This document shows, in pieces, positions 19,831 through 31,859 of a stretch of DNA of 64,000 nt (the first letter of the stretch is position 1; each line of letters opens with the position of its first letter). The DNA comes from Erinaceus europaeus (Eukaryota > Chordata > Mammalia > Eulipotyphla > Erinaceidae): the NCBI RefSeq assembly GCF_950295315.1, contig NC_080162.1:69686962-69750961 (forward strand), read 5' to 3'. Made by a program: the position numbers and the translations under genes. Under the pieces are notes generated by a model. That model had not been told where the DNA came from. It made no database searches and worked only from the letters and a program-made list of their open reading frames with translations.

Positions 19831-22397
19831 TTAATCTTTAAAACCTATTTTTTCAAATGTAGAGTTTTTGTTTTTTGGTGAGGGATGGGAGGCACTAAAT
19901 ATATAATTTATAAACCTAGGAGATGTTCTTTGAGAAGTAATTGAGTTCTGGGCTCAGGTGGGGTGAAGTAGATTGTAGTTACCTGCGGTGCCTCCTGCTA
20001 GGTTTATTATTATTTTTTATTTTAATTCACCATTTGTTTTTCTCTAGCTAGGTCTTGATTTTTCTACCCCAGACTCCCTGTGGGTTTCAAGCTTGGACCT
20101 CACCAGCACAAGGAAATGTAGCTCAGCGACTTGGCCTGTAACTCAAATCATATGGATAGGTCTTCAATACTGCATTTAGGTGCATCTAAATATATCTTTG
20201 TTTTGTTTTTGTTTTTGTTCTGTGTTTGGTGATGACAACCTGTAGTGCTAGAACTCTGTGCACTAAATAAATAGACTTTACCCTTTTCATATGTAGCAAG
20301 GGTTAAGTGCTACTTGGGAATAATGAATTGTTAGGTTAATACGAATAAGGTGATGAACTTTTTTGGGCTAAATTCCTGGAAAGTAGATTAAACTGGAAAA
20401 TAAACCAGCACAGTCTTGCCACTTATATTAATGGCAAAGTAGGGGGTAAATATTTAAATATTTCCTTTATGTGCTTTGATTTTTTTTTTTTGTTTGTTTC
20501 TTTAATCCAAATGTTTGAGAGCCCCCACTGCTATTACAGGGACTCTCAGTCAGGGCCATCAACATGAATTCTGGGAGTAAAGAGATTCAAAACCACTCTT
20601 TGTCTTCCTTCCTTCCTTCCTTCCTTCCTTCCTTCCTTCCTTCCTTCCTTCCTTCCTCTCCAATTGTTCTGCCTTTTTAAGTGGTACTAAGGACAAGTCT
20701 CCCTTATCCAACCCCATCCTGTTTTCTTGTTCCTACTGCTGTTTACCTCAATCCACAACTTGGTAAGCATTTTGACTATTATTATTATTATTTTGCTATT
20801 ATAAACAATGCTGCTGTGATATCTTGTATAGATTTTGGAGCAGAATATCTATAAATAAATTTCTATCAGTAAAATTGCTGGCACGTTATATCAGATAAAA
20901 TATTTCCTGCAGAGAAACTGCAAGAATTTAGACTTACTGATGAGCATTCTCTCAGACACTTAGTCTTGTCAGAACTAAATTATTCAGTGTGGCAGGTGTT
21001 ATGTCAGTACTATTTTTGTTTGTTTATTTACTTTTAATTTACATATAGTAAAATTTTACTGCTTAGCCATACAGTTAGAAGAACTTTTATACATGCCTAG
21101 AGGAGATCATCTTCCCTTTCCCCTTCCCTCCCCTCTCCCTCTCCTCCCCCCTCCCCTCCCCCTCTCCTCCACCTCCCTTCCCCTCCCCTCCCCCAACCCA
21201 TGTTTTATAATTGTCACATTTGTTCTCCCAGAGAATAAGATCCCTAGTTCTACCACAGGAGCTTTTTGATCTTACAGTCTAAGATCATCTTGTGACAGAT
21301 TCTTTCTGTTCTCATCATAGCTCTGAAACTTGTAGAACTGTGTTGCATTCCCATTGTACTTTTGATATTCCATTGACTCTGAGGACTTCTCTTCAGCCAT
21401 CTCCCATGGTATGCTGTGGTTAGGTTATTTTCATGGTCTAGAAACTTGCCAGACTCCTGCCTTCCGTGGGATACCAAGGTGGCCTCTCACTTAGGGCCCT
21501 CCATCATTCTGTGCTGACTCCCAAGTCCACTTGTGACCATCTCAGGCTCTGTTGAGTTTCTGATTCTCTGAACTCATGCACTATTCAGTACTGAAGTGTT
21601 TCTTTAATTCACTAGCTGTCTCAGTTTGTGCGGTTATATATGGTGAATGATGCACATTTTTATCTAAGACCATCTAACTATTAAGCTTTTACAAAGCTGA
21701 GCAAAGAGCAGGTTTGCTAATCTCTGTACTGTTCATCCTTGTTATTAAGAACATGTGGATGATACTTTGTTGCTTGGGTGTTCATAGGCAAGAACAGCAG
21801 CTTTGCTTACTGCCGGAACCCACAGTCTAAACACCTTGACTCAAGTGCATTTTAGGAGCTGATTGAACCACCACAGATGTGGAAGGATTCAGGTATAAAC
21901 TGGACCAAACACTTGGGCACAGTGAGGAGAAATCCCCATTTTACTGGCAGCTGATTTCCCAGAGGTTTCCCTGTGTCTTGAAATTGTGGTGCTTTTGGCT
22001 TATAGATGTTCTTGTTGACGTCAGTGTCCCCACTTTTCGATTATTAAACACGCCATTAAATACTTTTTTTTTGTTTGTTTATAGTTTGAGTAGTAACATG
22101 AAAATTAAATATTTACTGGGGAAATTGGATAGTTTCAAAATCATTTGTACACACTGATGGTGATTACTGAGCTTACATAATAAGGTAAGGCAGGAAGATG
22201 GAAGAGTTGTGTAATGGTTTCTGTGAAAGAGATTCCAAGTATATTGCAACTCTAACTTTGGTCTCAGTTGGGTGTGTTTCCTTTTTATACTTTATTAAAG
22301 TCCATCAAGTTAAAAGGGATCAATCAGCATATAAATTATCTTAAATTGCTTGCTGAGCTTTGTATGGGGAAATAAATCCATCAGTAAATCTATATGT
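19831..22397. other. Mostly single-copy sequence with microsatellites and a fossil L1 scrap
   Basis: A TTCC array lies at 20606-20656 and a pyrimidine-rich tract at 21112-21195. The stretch 20790-20960 resembles the minus strand of an old mammalian L1 (TGCTATTATAAACAATGCTG). No gene is recognised. Confidence 0.5.
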
Positions 22398-22580
22398 CAT
22401 GGGTTGGGGTGACAGCATAGTACTTATGTAAAGAAGACTTCATGCCTGAGACTCTTGAGGCCCTAGGTTCAGCCCTCAGCACCTCTAGAGACCTGAGCTG
22501 AGCAGTTCTTTGATCTCTTGATCTCCCTCTCCCCCCTCCCCTCTCTCTACCTCTCTATCTCATTAAAATACATAAAATAT
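22398..22580 (+). repeat. SINE-C copy, long old variant
   Basis: GACAGCATAGTACTTATGTA, CTAGGTTCAGCCCTCAGC, GAGCTGAGCAG, then a CT-rich end and ATTAAAATACATAAAATA tail. Confidence 0.7.
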
Positions 22581-22692
22581 TAAAATGATTATCTCATAGC
22601 TCCAGCTGGTAGTTCTTAAACAAGAAAACAGAAAAACCCCACTGGTGCTTTCTTTCAAAATTGCATACATCAACCCCTGTGGTTCTCTCTCA

Positions 22693-22990
22693 TGCCTTTA
22701 TTGGAAGGATTAATGGTTTACAATCAACAGTAAAATATAGTAGTTGGTACAGTGTAACATTTTTCAGTTTTCCACAACACGCTCTAAACTCGCCCCCCAA
22801 TCTTCCTCCATCATCTTCCACAGCCTGAACACTCCTCCCACCACCCAGAGTCCATTGCTTTGGTACAATACAACAAATCCAGTCCAAGTTCTGCTTTGTT
22901 TTCCCCTTTCTGTTACCATTTTCCAGCTACTGTCTATGGGGTCATTCCTTCACCCTTCTCTTTCTGGCCCTGTGTTTGTTTTATTGAGAT
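22693..22990 (-). mobile_element. L1 3' end, older subfamily
   Basis: TTTATTGGAAGGATTAATGG, then TACAATCAACAGTAAAAT, as in the L1 3'UTR but more diverged. No coding part. Confidence 0.75.
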
Positions 22991-23084
22991 TTTTTTTTTG
23001 TACTGGTTTTGAGCTTTTGTTGGAAGAACCCTGACTCCTCTTTTGACCTTTCTGCTTGTGCTTGTTGTTAGTACTTGGATTTCT

Positions 23085-23250
23085 TTTCTTTTCTTTTCTT
23101 TTCTTTTCTTTTCTTTTCTTTTCTTTTCTTTTCTTTTACCAGAACACTGCTCAGTTCTGGTTTATGATGGTGCAGGGGATTGAACCTGGTATGTTGGCAC
23201 CTCAGGCATGAGAGCCCCTTTGCATAACCATTATGCTATCTACCCTCTGC
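23085..23250 (-). repeat. SINE-C copy with (TTTTC)n tail
   Basis: The tail is a TTTTC array (23085-23137). AGTACTTGGATTTCT is exactly repeated before (23070-23084) and after (23251-23265) as target duplication. Confidence 0.88.
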
Positions 23251-23265
23251 CCAGTACTTGGATTT

Positions 23266-24149
23266 CTGTGTTGGCTTTTTCTCACATTTGTCTCCATCTC
23301 TGTTTCTACTCATGTTGTGGTGGTGAGAAGTCAGATCACAGCACCTGTTCCTCTTATCACAAACAAGATGAAGAACTGACTGTGTGGGGGTAGTTATAAG
23401 GGTTTTGCTTTGATTTTTGGATTCATTATGGTGGGGGGATAGAATCAAAGTATCAGAATATATTTTTGGCTGGTAAGTGATCATAATTGCCATGGTTGTA
23501 TACTCTAAAATAACATTTACTATTCTCATTTCCTGGTGTCTGATTCCTTTAAACCAACAAACACAATTATTGTGATTCACATATATACTTCTTATGTAAC
23601 TAGATTATGCAAGTAACCATATTACATAGAGTAAAAAAAAAAAAGCAGTAAAATTAATTTTAATGACATTTTGTGACCTAATATATAATCACTTCATGTA
23701 ATCAGTACTCTACTTCATCTAATTATTGAGATCTTTTATGGTACTTTCTGTAGTGACTCTCTGAGATTTGGTGTGTATTTTGCACTTCTTATTTGGACAG
23801 CATTTCTTATTTGCACTGACCATATTTCTTGTGCTCAATATTCATATGGGGCTGGTGGTTGGCAAGACCCACATTGTTTAATCTACCATTGAGTAATGTT
23901 TTCAAACTCGTAAGCTTTTGGATTTTTGTGTATTTCACAATGTAAGTCACTTTTTCATTCCAGAATTATTTTAGAATATATTCTCATAGATGAATGACCC
24001 TCTACCAACTTTCATTTTCTTATTTTTTTTCCTGTCAGATTGAGAGATTTCCCATTGCCTTAGTGCTGCAGAACTAACTCAAGTAAATTGATAGGCTTTA
24101 TTGTTTGGTGTTAACTCATTTATTCTGGGGCTTGAAGACAAAAAAAATT
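23266..24149. other. Single-copy sequence
   Basis: No repeat, RNA gene or convincing frame is recognised. Confidence 0.4.
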
Positions 24150-24353
24150 CTCATTTATTTATGTATTTATGTATTTATTTATTATTGTATATAAATAGGC
24201 AGAAATTGGGAAGGGGAGATAGAAGGAAAGAGACAGAAAGACACCTGCAGCCCTGCTTCACCACTCATGAAGCTTCCCCCCTGCAGGTGGGGACCAGGGG
24301 CCTTGCACACTGTAATGTGTGTGCTTAACCAGGTGCGCCATCGTCTGGCCCCA
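24150..24353 (-). repeat. SINE-B copy lacking its B box
   Basis: GACCAGGGGCCTTGCACAC shows a clean loss of the GGCTTGAACCTGGGTC block. AGACAAAAAAAATTCT and AGACAAAAAATTCT flank it. Confidence 0.82.
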
Positions 24354-24391
24354 AGACAAAAAATTCTTAGCATATTTTTAAAATATATGTA

Positions 24392-24500
24392 TATGGCTGG
24401 GGGATTGCATTATAGTTACACAGAAGACTTTCATGTCTAAGACTCTGAGGACTGAGGTTCAATCTCCAATATCACCGTTAAGTCAAGAGCTGAGCATTAG
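24392..24500 (+). repeat. SINE-C copy, diverged
   Basis: GCATTATAGTTACACAGAAG, GAGGTTCAATCTCC, CAAGAGCTGAGC. Confidence 0.65.
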
Positions 24501-24611
24501 CGAAGGGGTAGGTAGAGTGTGCAATGGAGATCTGCCAATAGTGGTAAGTGCAGTGACCTCAGGCACAGAAACCTGCCCTACATCTTTGCTTAAGAGAAAT
24601 CTCAACTTCTT

Positions 24612-24690
24612 TTAAAAAAAACTTTATTTATTTAAATAGAGATAGAGAGAAATTGAGAGGGAAGTGGGGAAATATATATATATATATAGG

Positions 24691-24722
<32 letters not shown>

Positions 24723-24846
24723 CAGAGACACCTGCAGCCCTGCTTCACCACTTGTGAAGCTTTGCCCCTGCAGGTAGGGTCCGGGGACTTGAACCTGGGT
24801 CCTTGTGCATTGTAGCATGTTCACTCAACCAGGTGTGCCTGGCCCC
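24612..24846 (-). repeat. SINE-B copy with TA and GA runs
   Basis: Flanked by AAATCTCAACTT and AAATCTTAACTT. TA (24671-24686) and GA (24691-24715) runs sit in the body. Confidence 0.85.
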
Positions 24847-24997
24847 CAAATCTTAACTTTTACAAGGTTGCAGTCTCAGCAGGGGGAGGGCCTGCATTTT
24901 TGGAGCATTGAAGTCTCCAGGGCTGCAGTGGGTTACTTGAAGGCGGAGAGAAAGATCCCCTTGGTCAAAAAGCAAAAGCAAATAAACAAAAAACATT

Positions 24998-25197
24998 GGG
25001 TGTACTGCGCCAAAGTTAAAGTCTCTGGGGTTGCGGGGTGGTGGTGAGGGTTCAAGTCCTGGAACATGATGGCAGAGGAGGACCTAGAGGGGGGCTGAAT
25101 TTTTATGTGGAAAACTGAGAAATGCTACCCCTGTACAAACTATTATATTTTACTGTTGACTGTAAACCATTAATCCTCCAATAAAAAAACAAACAAA
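24998..25197 (+). mobile_element. L1 3' end fragment
   Basis: GCGCCAAAGTTAAAGTCTCT to TTAATCCTCCAATAAAAAA, the L1 3'UTR on the plus strand with its polyadenylation signal. Confidence 0.85.
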
Positions 25198-25914
25198 AAA
25201 ACCAACAACCTCCCCCAAAAAACACCTTTGGTTGTCCCAGTTGGGTAGGTGTAATGACTGAAATCCCAGTGAGTTTTAGCAGACGTAGTGTGATGTGTGG
25301 AGCCTTCCCCTTCCACCCACCCACCCACACCCTTTACTTACAGAGCTAAGCTGTCACCAAGACTTTGGAACACACTAGTCTATAGGGGCTCCTTCTCAGA
25401 AAAAAAAAAAAAAGTGGATTTACATGGTTACTGCAACCAGAATAGAACCCTAGCAACTAGCAGGCATAATATGGCAACTAGCAAGCATAGCATTTCTGCC
25501 TCCTTGGAAATTCAGAGAAGTCTAGAGTATGTGCAGAGAAGACCATCATGGTGGTAGATACCTGCTGCTAGCCATTAGAGGAGGGATCTTGGACCATTTA
25601 ATTTGAAGTCAGAGAATAGTTCTAGGGAAATTGGGGGAGTCCCCACCAAGAGTGGTGGCTGAAGGGAGGGAACTATTGAAAGATAGACTTCTCCCCCTAG
25701 ACATTTGAGATTCTAAAAACAACTCCAAACTAGAGCCACAGAGCCTTCTATTAGAAAAATAAAGCAAATGCTCTGATAAAGCAATTTTGTTACAGAATAA
25801 GAAAGAAAACGCCTTAGAAATGAGCCTCAATAATTTGAAAATGAAAAGCCTAAGAGGCAGTGAATTTAAAATAATTATAAAGAAAATTCGTGAGCAGGGT
25901 GGCTGGGGGGGGGG
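25198..25914. other. Single-copy sequence
   Basis: GGCAACTAGCA-type short repeats occur near 25450-25490. No gene or known element is recognised. Confidence 0.4.
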
Positions 25915-26095
25915 GAGAAGTCTGGTAGTGGTGCACCTGGCTGAGGACACACACTACCACATACAAGGACCTGAGCTCCAGCTCCTGCTTCCCATCTGCA
26001 AGGGGGATGCTTCACAAGTAGTGAAGCTGGTCTGCTGGTGTCTCTCTCTCCTAAATTTCTCTACCCTATCTGATAAAAGATAATGGGGAAAATAG
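25915..26095 (+). repeat. SINE-B copy
   Basis: GGTAGTGGTGCACCTGGCTG, CTTCACAAGTAGTGAAGC. The B box is degraded. Confidence 0.75.
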
Positions 26096-26204
26096 TGAGA
26101 TATATCAAATGCACATTAACATAGGAGGAAACAACTGAGATAAGAAAGGAAATACAGGAGCAGAGGAGTTCTTCATTAATGAGATTGAAACTAAAAATTT
26201 CAGA

Positions 26205-26320
26205 GAAGCTCAGATGACACAGTGGATAAAGTCTTAGACTCTCAAGTATGGGGTCCCAAGTTTATCCCTTGGTATTTCAGTGTGTCAGAGTGATCCTCAG
26301 GTTTGTATTCTCCCTCTCTT
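26205..26320 (+). repeat. SINE-D copy, left arm of an inverted pair
   Basis: GATGACACAGTGGATAAAGT and CAAGTTTATCCC. Runs straight into an opposite copy. Confidence 0.75.
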
Positions 26321-26470
26321 TAAAGATCTATTTATTAACGAGAAAGACAGGAAAAGAGAGAGAACTAGATGTCACTATGGTGCATTATGGTGCATTTGCT
26401 GCCGGGGATCAAACCCAGGGCCTCATGCTTGAGAATCCAGTGCTTTATCCACTGTACGACCTCCCGGATA
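26321..26470 (-). repeat. SINE-D copy, right arm of an inverted pair
   Basis: AAGATCTATTTATTAACGAG, GCCGGGGATCAAACCCAGGG, CGACCTCCCGG. Followed by ATCC units at 26470-26495. Confidence 0.82.
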
Positions 26471-26828
26471 TCCATCTATCCATCCATCCATCCAAATCTT
26501 TTAAAAGATTCAGATAGATGTTGGATATGAAAAACACAACGATCAAAGTAAAAGCATCTGTGGAAGACATAACAATCAAACTCAGAGAAGAAAGATTTAA
26601 TGAAACAAAGTGTAATTCCAGCGTTTACTCAAATAGAAGAGAAATATGACTTGGCTAGCAGCCATTAGAAGAGGAAACCTAAGAAGAGGAAACATAAGTA
26701 TAATGAAGTATAAACATAAGTATATCAGAAGGTAAAGAGAGAGGAAAGGAACTCAAATAATTGTTGTGAACTTTTCCAAAACTTTCCAAAACTGTAAGCC
26801 AAGAAAGTGACTGGCCATCCAAATTTCA

Positions 26829-26986
26829 ATTTTTTTTTAAAAGATTTTATTTATTGATTAATGAGAAAGATAGGAGGAGAGAGAAAGAACTAGACGTCAG
26901 TCTGGCACATGTGCTGCAGGGGGTCGAACTCAGGACCTCATGCTTGAGAGTCCAAAGCCTTATCACAGCGCCACCTCCTGGACCAC
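26829..26986 (-). repeat. SINE-D copy
   Basis: Near-consensus. CAAATTTCAA and CAAATTTCAT flank it. Confidence 0.88.
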
Positions 26987-26994
26987 TCAAATTT

Positions 26995-27608
26995 CATTTT
27001 TTTTTTTTTTTAAATTTCTTTATTGGGGAATTAATGTTTTACATTCAACAGTAAGTACAATAGTTTGTACATGCATAACATTCCCCAGTTTCCCATTTAA
27101 CAATACAACCCCCACTATGTCATTTATCATCCTTCATGGACCTGTATTCTCCCCACCCACCCACTCCCACCCCAGTCTTTTACTTTGGTGCAATATGCCA
27201 ATTACATTTCAGGTTCTGCTTGTGTTTTCTTTTCTGATCTTGTTTTTCAACTTCTGCCTGAGAGTGAGATCATCCCATATTCATCTTTCTGTTTCTGACA
27301 TATTTCACATAACATGAATTTTTCAAGGTCCATCCAAGATCGGCTGAAAATGGTGAAGTCACCATTTTTTACATCTGAGTAGTATTCCATTGTGTATATA
27401 TACCACAACTTGCTCAGCCATTCATCTGTTGTTGGACATCTGGGTTGCTTCCAGGTTTTGGCTATTACAAATTGTGCTGCCAAGAACATATGTGTACACA
27501 GATCTTTTTGGATGGATGTGTTGAGTTCCTTAGGATATATCCCCAGGAGAGGAATTGCAGAATCATAGGGTAGGTCCATTTCTATCCTTGTGAGAGTTCT
27601 CCAGGCTG
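26995..27608 (-). mobile_element. LINE-1, 5'-truncated, about 610 bp
   Basis: T-run 26998-27013, then L1 3'UTR and the last 100 or so codons of ORF2. A 122-codon frame at 27615-27247 includes GIYPKELNTSIQKDL and YIYTMEYYSDVKNGD. It is about 95% identical by eye to the L1 at 16909 over this part and ends abruptly at about 27608. Confidence 0.9.
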
Positions 27609-27652
27609 AGAACACAGACTTTTTAAAAAAGCATTTCCTTTCCTTTTTCTTC

Positions 27653-27771
27653 TTTTAAAAATATTTTATTTATTTATTAATGGGAAAGATAAGAGGAGAG
27701 AGAGAGAATCAAACATCACTCTAATAAAGCCTAATGCTTTATCTATTTATTGCACCATCTCCCAGACCACA
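27653..27771 (-). repeat. SINE-D copy with internal deletion
   Basis: ATTTTATTTATTTATTAATG to CACCATCTCCCAGACC. The B-box region is lost. Confidence 0.75.
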
Positions 27772-27984
27772 GAATAAAGACATTGGCCATGAGGATAACT
27801 AGTAAGGTGATATCATATTTAGACAGACTGATAGAATATTTTAGTAGCCTCAAAAACAAAAATTTGGTCCTGAAACACTTAAAAATTGAAATTGAGGAAT
27901 TCATCGCTAGAAGAAGAAGAGGAATTCATCTAAGTGAATAGGCAGATAGACTTTTATGGAAAAGAATGACCAGAAATAAAAAAC

Positions 27985-28200
27985 AGGACTGAAGAGATAT
28001 TTTTCTGGGCAGGTCACACGTTCTGCAATGTGTGTAGACCAGATGCAAGCCCTGAAACCATGTGGAGTTCTCATGGCATTGGGGGAAGCTCCTGTGTTGT
28101 GGTACCTCTGCCCCTTCCTCTGTTCTTTTGCTACCAATGAAAAAGTGGCCTGGAACAGTGCAGTCACCCCTGTTCAACCACAAAAAGCTAAAAAGAATAA
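27985..28200 (+). repeat. SINE-E copy
   Basis: CTGAAGAGATATTTTTCTGG, GCAAGCCCTGAAACCATG, GAAAAAGTGGCCTGGAACAG. It resembles a tRNA-derived SINE with a worn B box. A 140-codon reverse frame over it (28348-27926) is not a gene. Confidence 0.55.
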
Positions 28201-28556
28201 AGAAAACAAAAGATAGCCTGGCTGTAATGCCAGTAATTATGCCGCACCAATTAACAATCCCCCTAAATTCGAATGGTCTGAACTCACCAATCAAAAGACA
28301 CTGACTGTCTGAAGAAAAAAAGGGAATCAAGGACTTTTTATTGTACACCCAAGTTTATTTTAAATCTAAAGACATAAATAGACTTATAGTAAAAGACTGG
28401 AGTCAGATAATTTATATCAGTAATAGAAAAAGGAGTAGTAACTGCTATACTCATACCTGATAAATCTGACTTTCAACTAAAAAGGTAAGGAGAGAAAGGT
28501 AGATGATACTATGATACTACATAATAGTGGGGACAGTCCATTAAGAAGGCATAATT

Positions 28557-28945
28557 GGGTCCAGGTGGTAGTGCAGCAGGGTAAGCACACATGGTGCAAA
28601 GCGCAACGACTGGCCAAAAGACCCCTGTTCAAGCCCCGGCTCCCCACCTGCAGGGCGTCACTTCACAAGCGGTGAAGCAGGTCTGCAGGTGTCTTTCTCG
28701 CCCTCTCTCTGTCTTCCCCTCCTCTCTCCATTTCTCTCTGTCCTATCCAACAACAAAAGACATCAACAACAACAATAATAACTACAACAAGGCTACAACA
28801 ACAAGGGCAACAATAAAAATAACAAGGGCAACAAAATGGGAAAAATGGAAAAATGGCCTCCAGGAGCAGTGGATTTGTAGTATAGGCACTAACCCTAGAG
28901 ACAAAAACCCCAGAGGCAATAACCCTAGAGGCAGAAGACAAAAAG
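28557..28945 (+). repeat. SINE-A-long copy inside the fossil L1
   Basis: AAGAAGGCATAATTG before and AAGAAGGCATAACTG after it form the target duplication. Its terminal module contains a short repeat (ACCCTAGAG/ACCCCAGAG units). Confidence 0.88.
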
Positions 28946-29469
28946 AAGGCATAACTGTATCTGCATCCAATACAGGGTCATGCAACTACAAAAAGCACTT
29001 AACAGACCTAAAGTAGGACACAGAACATAACACAGTAATGATATGACATCTCAAGACACCACTTATGCCAAGGAATTAATCAGTTGGAGAGAAAGTTAAT
29101 AAAAGAAGTGATGTCTTTAGATGAAATAAATAATTGATTAGATGGACTTAACATAGGTATTTCTATCCCATAGGGGGGAATGAATGTATATTTTTCAAGT
29201 ACACATGGACAGATTGTTAGGGTCTTCCAAGACTGAATCAGGAGGAAATAGGTAGCTTGAACAGACCAGTCATTAATACAAAACTTGAAGCTGCTGTCAG
29301 AATTTTCCTGGGGAACAAAATCCCAAATGAAGTGGCTTCACTTGTAAATTCTATCAAACTTTCAAAGAAGGTTTGCTACCTATCCTCAGGCTCTTCAAAA
29401 AGCTGAAGAGCTCTGGAGGAATACTTGCAGATAGTTTTATTAATCCTTATTATTGTTATTAATAGTTTT

Positions 29470-29582
29470 TATCAGAGTGCTGCTTAATGCTGGCTTATTG
29501 TGGTATCAGGTATTGAACCTGGGACTGTGAAGCCTCAGGCTTTTTGCATACAATCATTGATTATACTATCTCCTTAGTCTTG
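29470..29582 (-). repeat. SINE-C copy, old
   Basis: CAGAGTGCTGCTTAATGCTG and GGTATTGAACCTGGGACTG. Confidence 0.7.
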
Positions 29583-29607
29583 CACAGCTCCCCCTCCCCA
29601 TTTCAAT

Positions 29608-29728
29608 TTTTTTTTTTTTTAAGTTTTGAGAGAGATGCAGAAAGAGAAAGACACAGAGAAACACCAGAACACTGTACAGCTCTGGCTTATGGTGGTGCGG
29701 GGGATTGAATGCTATCTACCCCCGCCCA
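29608..29728 (-). repeat. SINE-C copy with D-like tail and internal deletion
   Basis: CAGAACACTGTACAGCTCTG, then GGGGATTGAATGCTATCTAC, joining B-box side to head. Confidence 0.78.
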
Positions 29729-29819
29729 ATTTATTTTCTTCTTCTTAGGGAAGTGCAAGTCAGAACCACAGTGATGTCACCTAATACCTGTAAGAGTGCC
29801 CTGTATCAAAAGACTGGAG

Positions 29820-29935
29820 GAGGGAGCACAGAACTTTGGTGGAGGGTGTGGTGACTTCGACATTTGTTTATGTGCTATTCTACACCTGAAATCTTATACT
29901 TTTGTAAGACATTGTTAAGTCACTAGTACAAATGA
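29820..29935 (+). repeat. PAR/L1 3' end-like fragment
   Basis: AACTTTGGTGGAGGGTGTGG to TTAAGTCACTAG matches the reverse complement of the PAR end at 55707. Confidence 0.5.
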
Positions 29936-30078
29936 CGAAGAAAGACACAACAGAAATTCTGAAAAGGGAAAAAGACTGGTAACAAGCGTTGGTGAGAGGG
30001 TGAAAAGAAAAGAACTCTGGTACATTGTTATGGGAATATAAAATGGTGCAGCTTTTATAGAAAATAGTGAGATTCTTT

Positions 30079-30249
30079 TTAAAAAATATTTTATTTATTT
30101 ATTAATGAGAAAGATAGGAGAGTGAGACAGAACCAGGAGAGTGAGACAGAACCAGACATCACTCTGGCACATGTGCTGCTGGGGATTGAACTCGGGACCT
30201 CAGGCTTGAGAGTCCAATGCTTTAGCCACTGTGCTACTTCCCGGAGCAC
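30079..30249 (-). repeat. SINE-D copy with a 19-bp internal tandem duplication
   Basis: AGGAGAGTGAGACAGAACC occurs twice in a row at 30116-30153. The rest is near-consensus. Confidence 0.85.
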
Positions 30250-30250
30250 G

Positions 30251-30497
30251 AGTTTTTTTTTTTTTTTTTTAAAGGATAATCATCCTATTAAAAAAAATTT
30301 TTTTTTGGTGATGATTATTATTGAATAGAGACAGAAATTGAGAAGGGAGGGGGAAGATAGAGAAGGAAAGAGACAGAAAGACACTTTCAGGTCTGCTTCA
30401 CCACTTGTGAAGCTTTCCTGCTCCAGGTGGGGACCAGGGGCTAAAACCTGAGTCCTGTAATGCGAGCGCTTAACTGGGTGTGCCACCACCTGGCTCC
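30251..30497 (-). repeat. SINE-B copy
   Basis: TTATTGAATAGAGACAGAAA to GTGCCACCACCTGGCTCC. Confidence 0.85.
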
Positions 30498-30569
30498 AAA
30501 AGTCTTTAAAAAAAAAACAAACCAGATGGGTGAACCTCTAGTCAGTATGGAGATTCTTAAAAAAAAAAA

Positions 30570-30673
30570 GTCTGGGAGATGGTGCGGCAGATAAAGCATT
30601 GGACTCTCAAGCATGAGGTCTTGAGTTCAATCTCAGGCAGCATATGTACCAGAGCGATATCTGGTTCATTTGT

Positions 30674-30709
<36 letters not shown>

Positions 30710-30757
30710 CCCCCTCCCTCCCTTATCTTTCTCACTGATAAATAAATAAAATATAAA
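30570..30757 (+). repeat. SINE-D copy with CT run
   Basis: GGAGATGGTGCGGCAGATAA, GAGTTCAATCTCAGGC, CT run 30681-30704, then TGATAAATAAATAAAATA. Confidence 0.87.
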
Positions 30758-31400
30758 AACAAACTAAAAATGGAAATAGCATGTAATCCAACTATATACT
30801 AGTCTTAGGTATTTACCCAAAGGATATGAAAACATCAATCAAGAGGATAGTTATACCCCTGTCTTCACAGTAGCATTATTTACACCCCCCCCCCCAAAAA
30901 AAAAGACAAAAAACCATGGATATCAGTTTTTTTTTTTAAAACTGAATCAACTTAGATGCCCACCAATTGATGACTGCACATATAAATTGTGGCATATATA
31001 CTCATTGGAATACTGCTGAGCTGTTAAGATGAAGTAAAAATTATGCCTCTTAAAACATGGTTGGAAGCCAAGTGAAATAAAAACGTGAAAGACAATTAAT
31101 TACAGGATGCCTTTTCAGTTGTGGAATAAATGAATAAAACTATTTAGCAGCGATCAACAGAAATAACTGATCAGTGTGGTGTCTGTCAGAGGGAAGGGGA
31201 AGAGGAGGGATTAATGGACAGAGGAGGCCATTTTGATACAGTGAACAGTAGAACTTTGGTAGAGTTGGGGTAAGACTTAAACTGTACTCCTCAAATTTTA
31301 TAGTATTATAAACTAGTGGTAAATCAGTAACATTTGTTTAAAAATCCCCATACTTTAACCAACCGATCTTCTGCTTGGTCATTAGTATTTCCCTTCCAGT

Positions 31401-31540
31401 GGTTTTTTTTTTTTTTTTTTTTTTAAATAACAGAGCATTGCTCAGCTATAGTTTGTGGTGGTGTATGGGATTGAATTTGGGACCCCAGAGCCTCAGGCAT
31501 GAGTCTTTCATAACCATTATGCCATCTCCACCGCCCCAGT
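31401..31540 (-). repeat. SINE-C copy
   Basis: Long T-run, then CAGAGCATTGCTCAGCTATA to TTATGCCATCTCCACC. Confidence 0.85.
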
Positions 31541-31859
31541 TTTAGATTGCTCTAAATGCTATCTCAATGAACGTTCTTAAAATGAAAAAAAAAAAAAAAA
31601 AGAGCCTATTTTATTTAATTGTTTCTACAGTGTAAAGTTGTTAAATACAGTCAAAGACGTTTCCGTTTTGGGCTTTTGATTGATATTTTTAATTGGTATC
31701 TAGAAAATGTTTGATATGAATTATTACTCTCAACAGTATATCCAAGTGCCTATCTGCTAAAAAGACACAAGATACTTAGAAACGTTATGGTTTGTTGGAT
31801 GAATTATAAATACTTTAGAATTTGCTTATGTGTTTTTTTTTACATTTTTTAATTAAAAT
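31541..31859. other. Single-copy A/T-rich sequence
   Basis: Only an A-run (31586-31601) stands out. Confidence 0.4.

Larger units (their letters stand above)
28218..31345 (+). mobile_element. Fossil LINE-1 cut by at least six SINEs
   Basis: Scattered L1 ORF2 blocks run in order on the plus strand: endonuclease-region codons (NGLNSPIKRH at about 28275-28304), a middle part (29040-29430), the C-terminal part (29745-29820, 29990-30070, 30523-30555, 30770-31130) and an old 3' end to about 31345. Stops and indels are frequent, so it is far older than the L1 at 16909. Internal deletions remove much of the reverse transcriptase. SINEs A, B, C and D interrupt it. Confidence 0.72.

Noticed and set aside
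27926..28348. 140-codon reverse frame as a membrane protein
   Set aside because: It overlaps a SINE-E and the start of a fossil L1 on the other strand; hydrophobicity comes from the A-rich plus strand.
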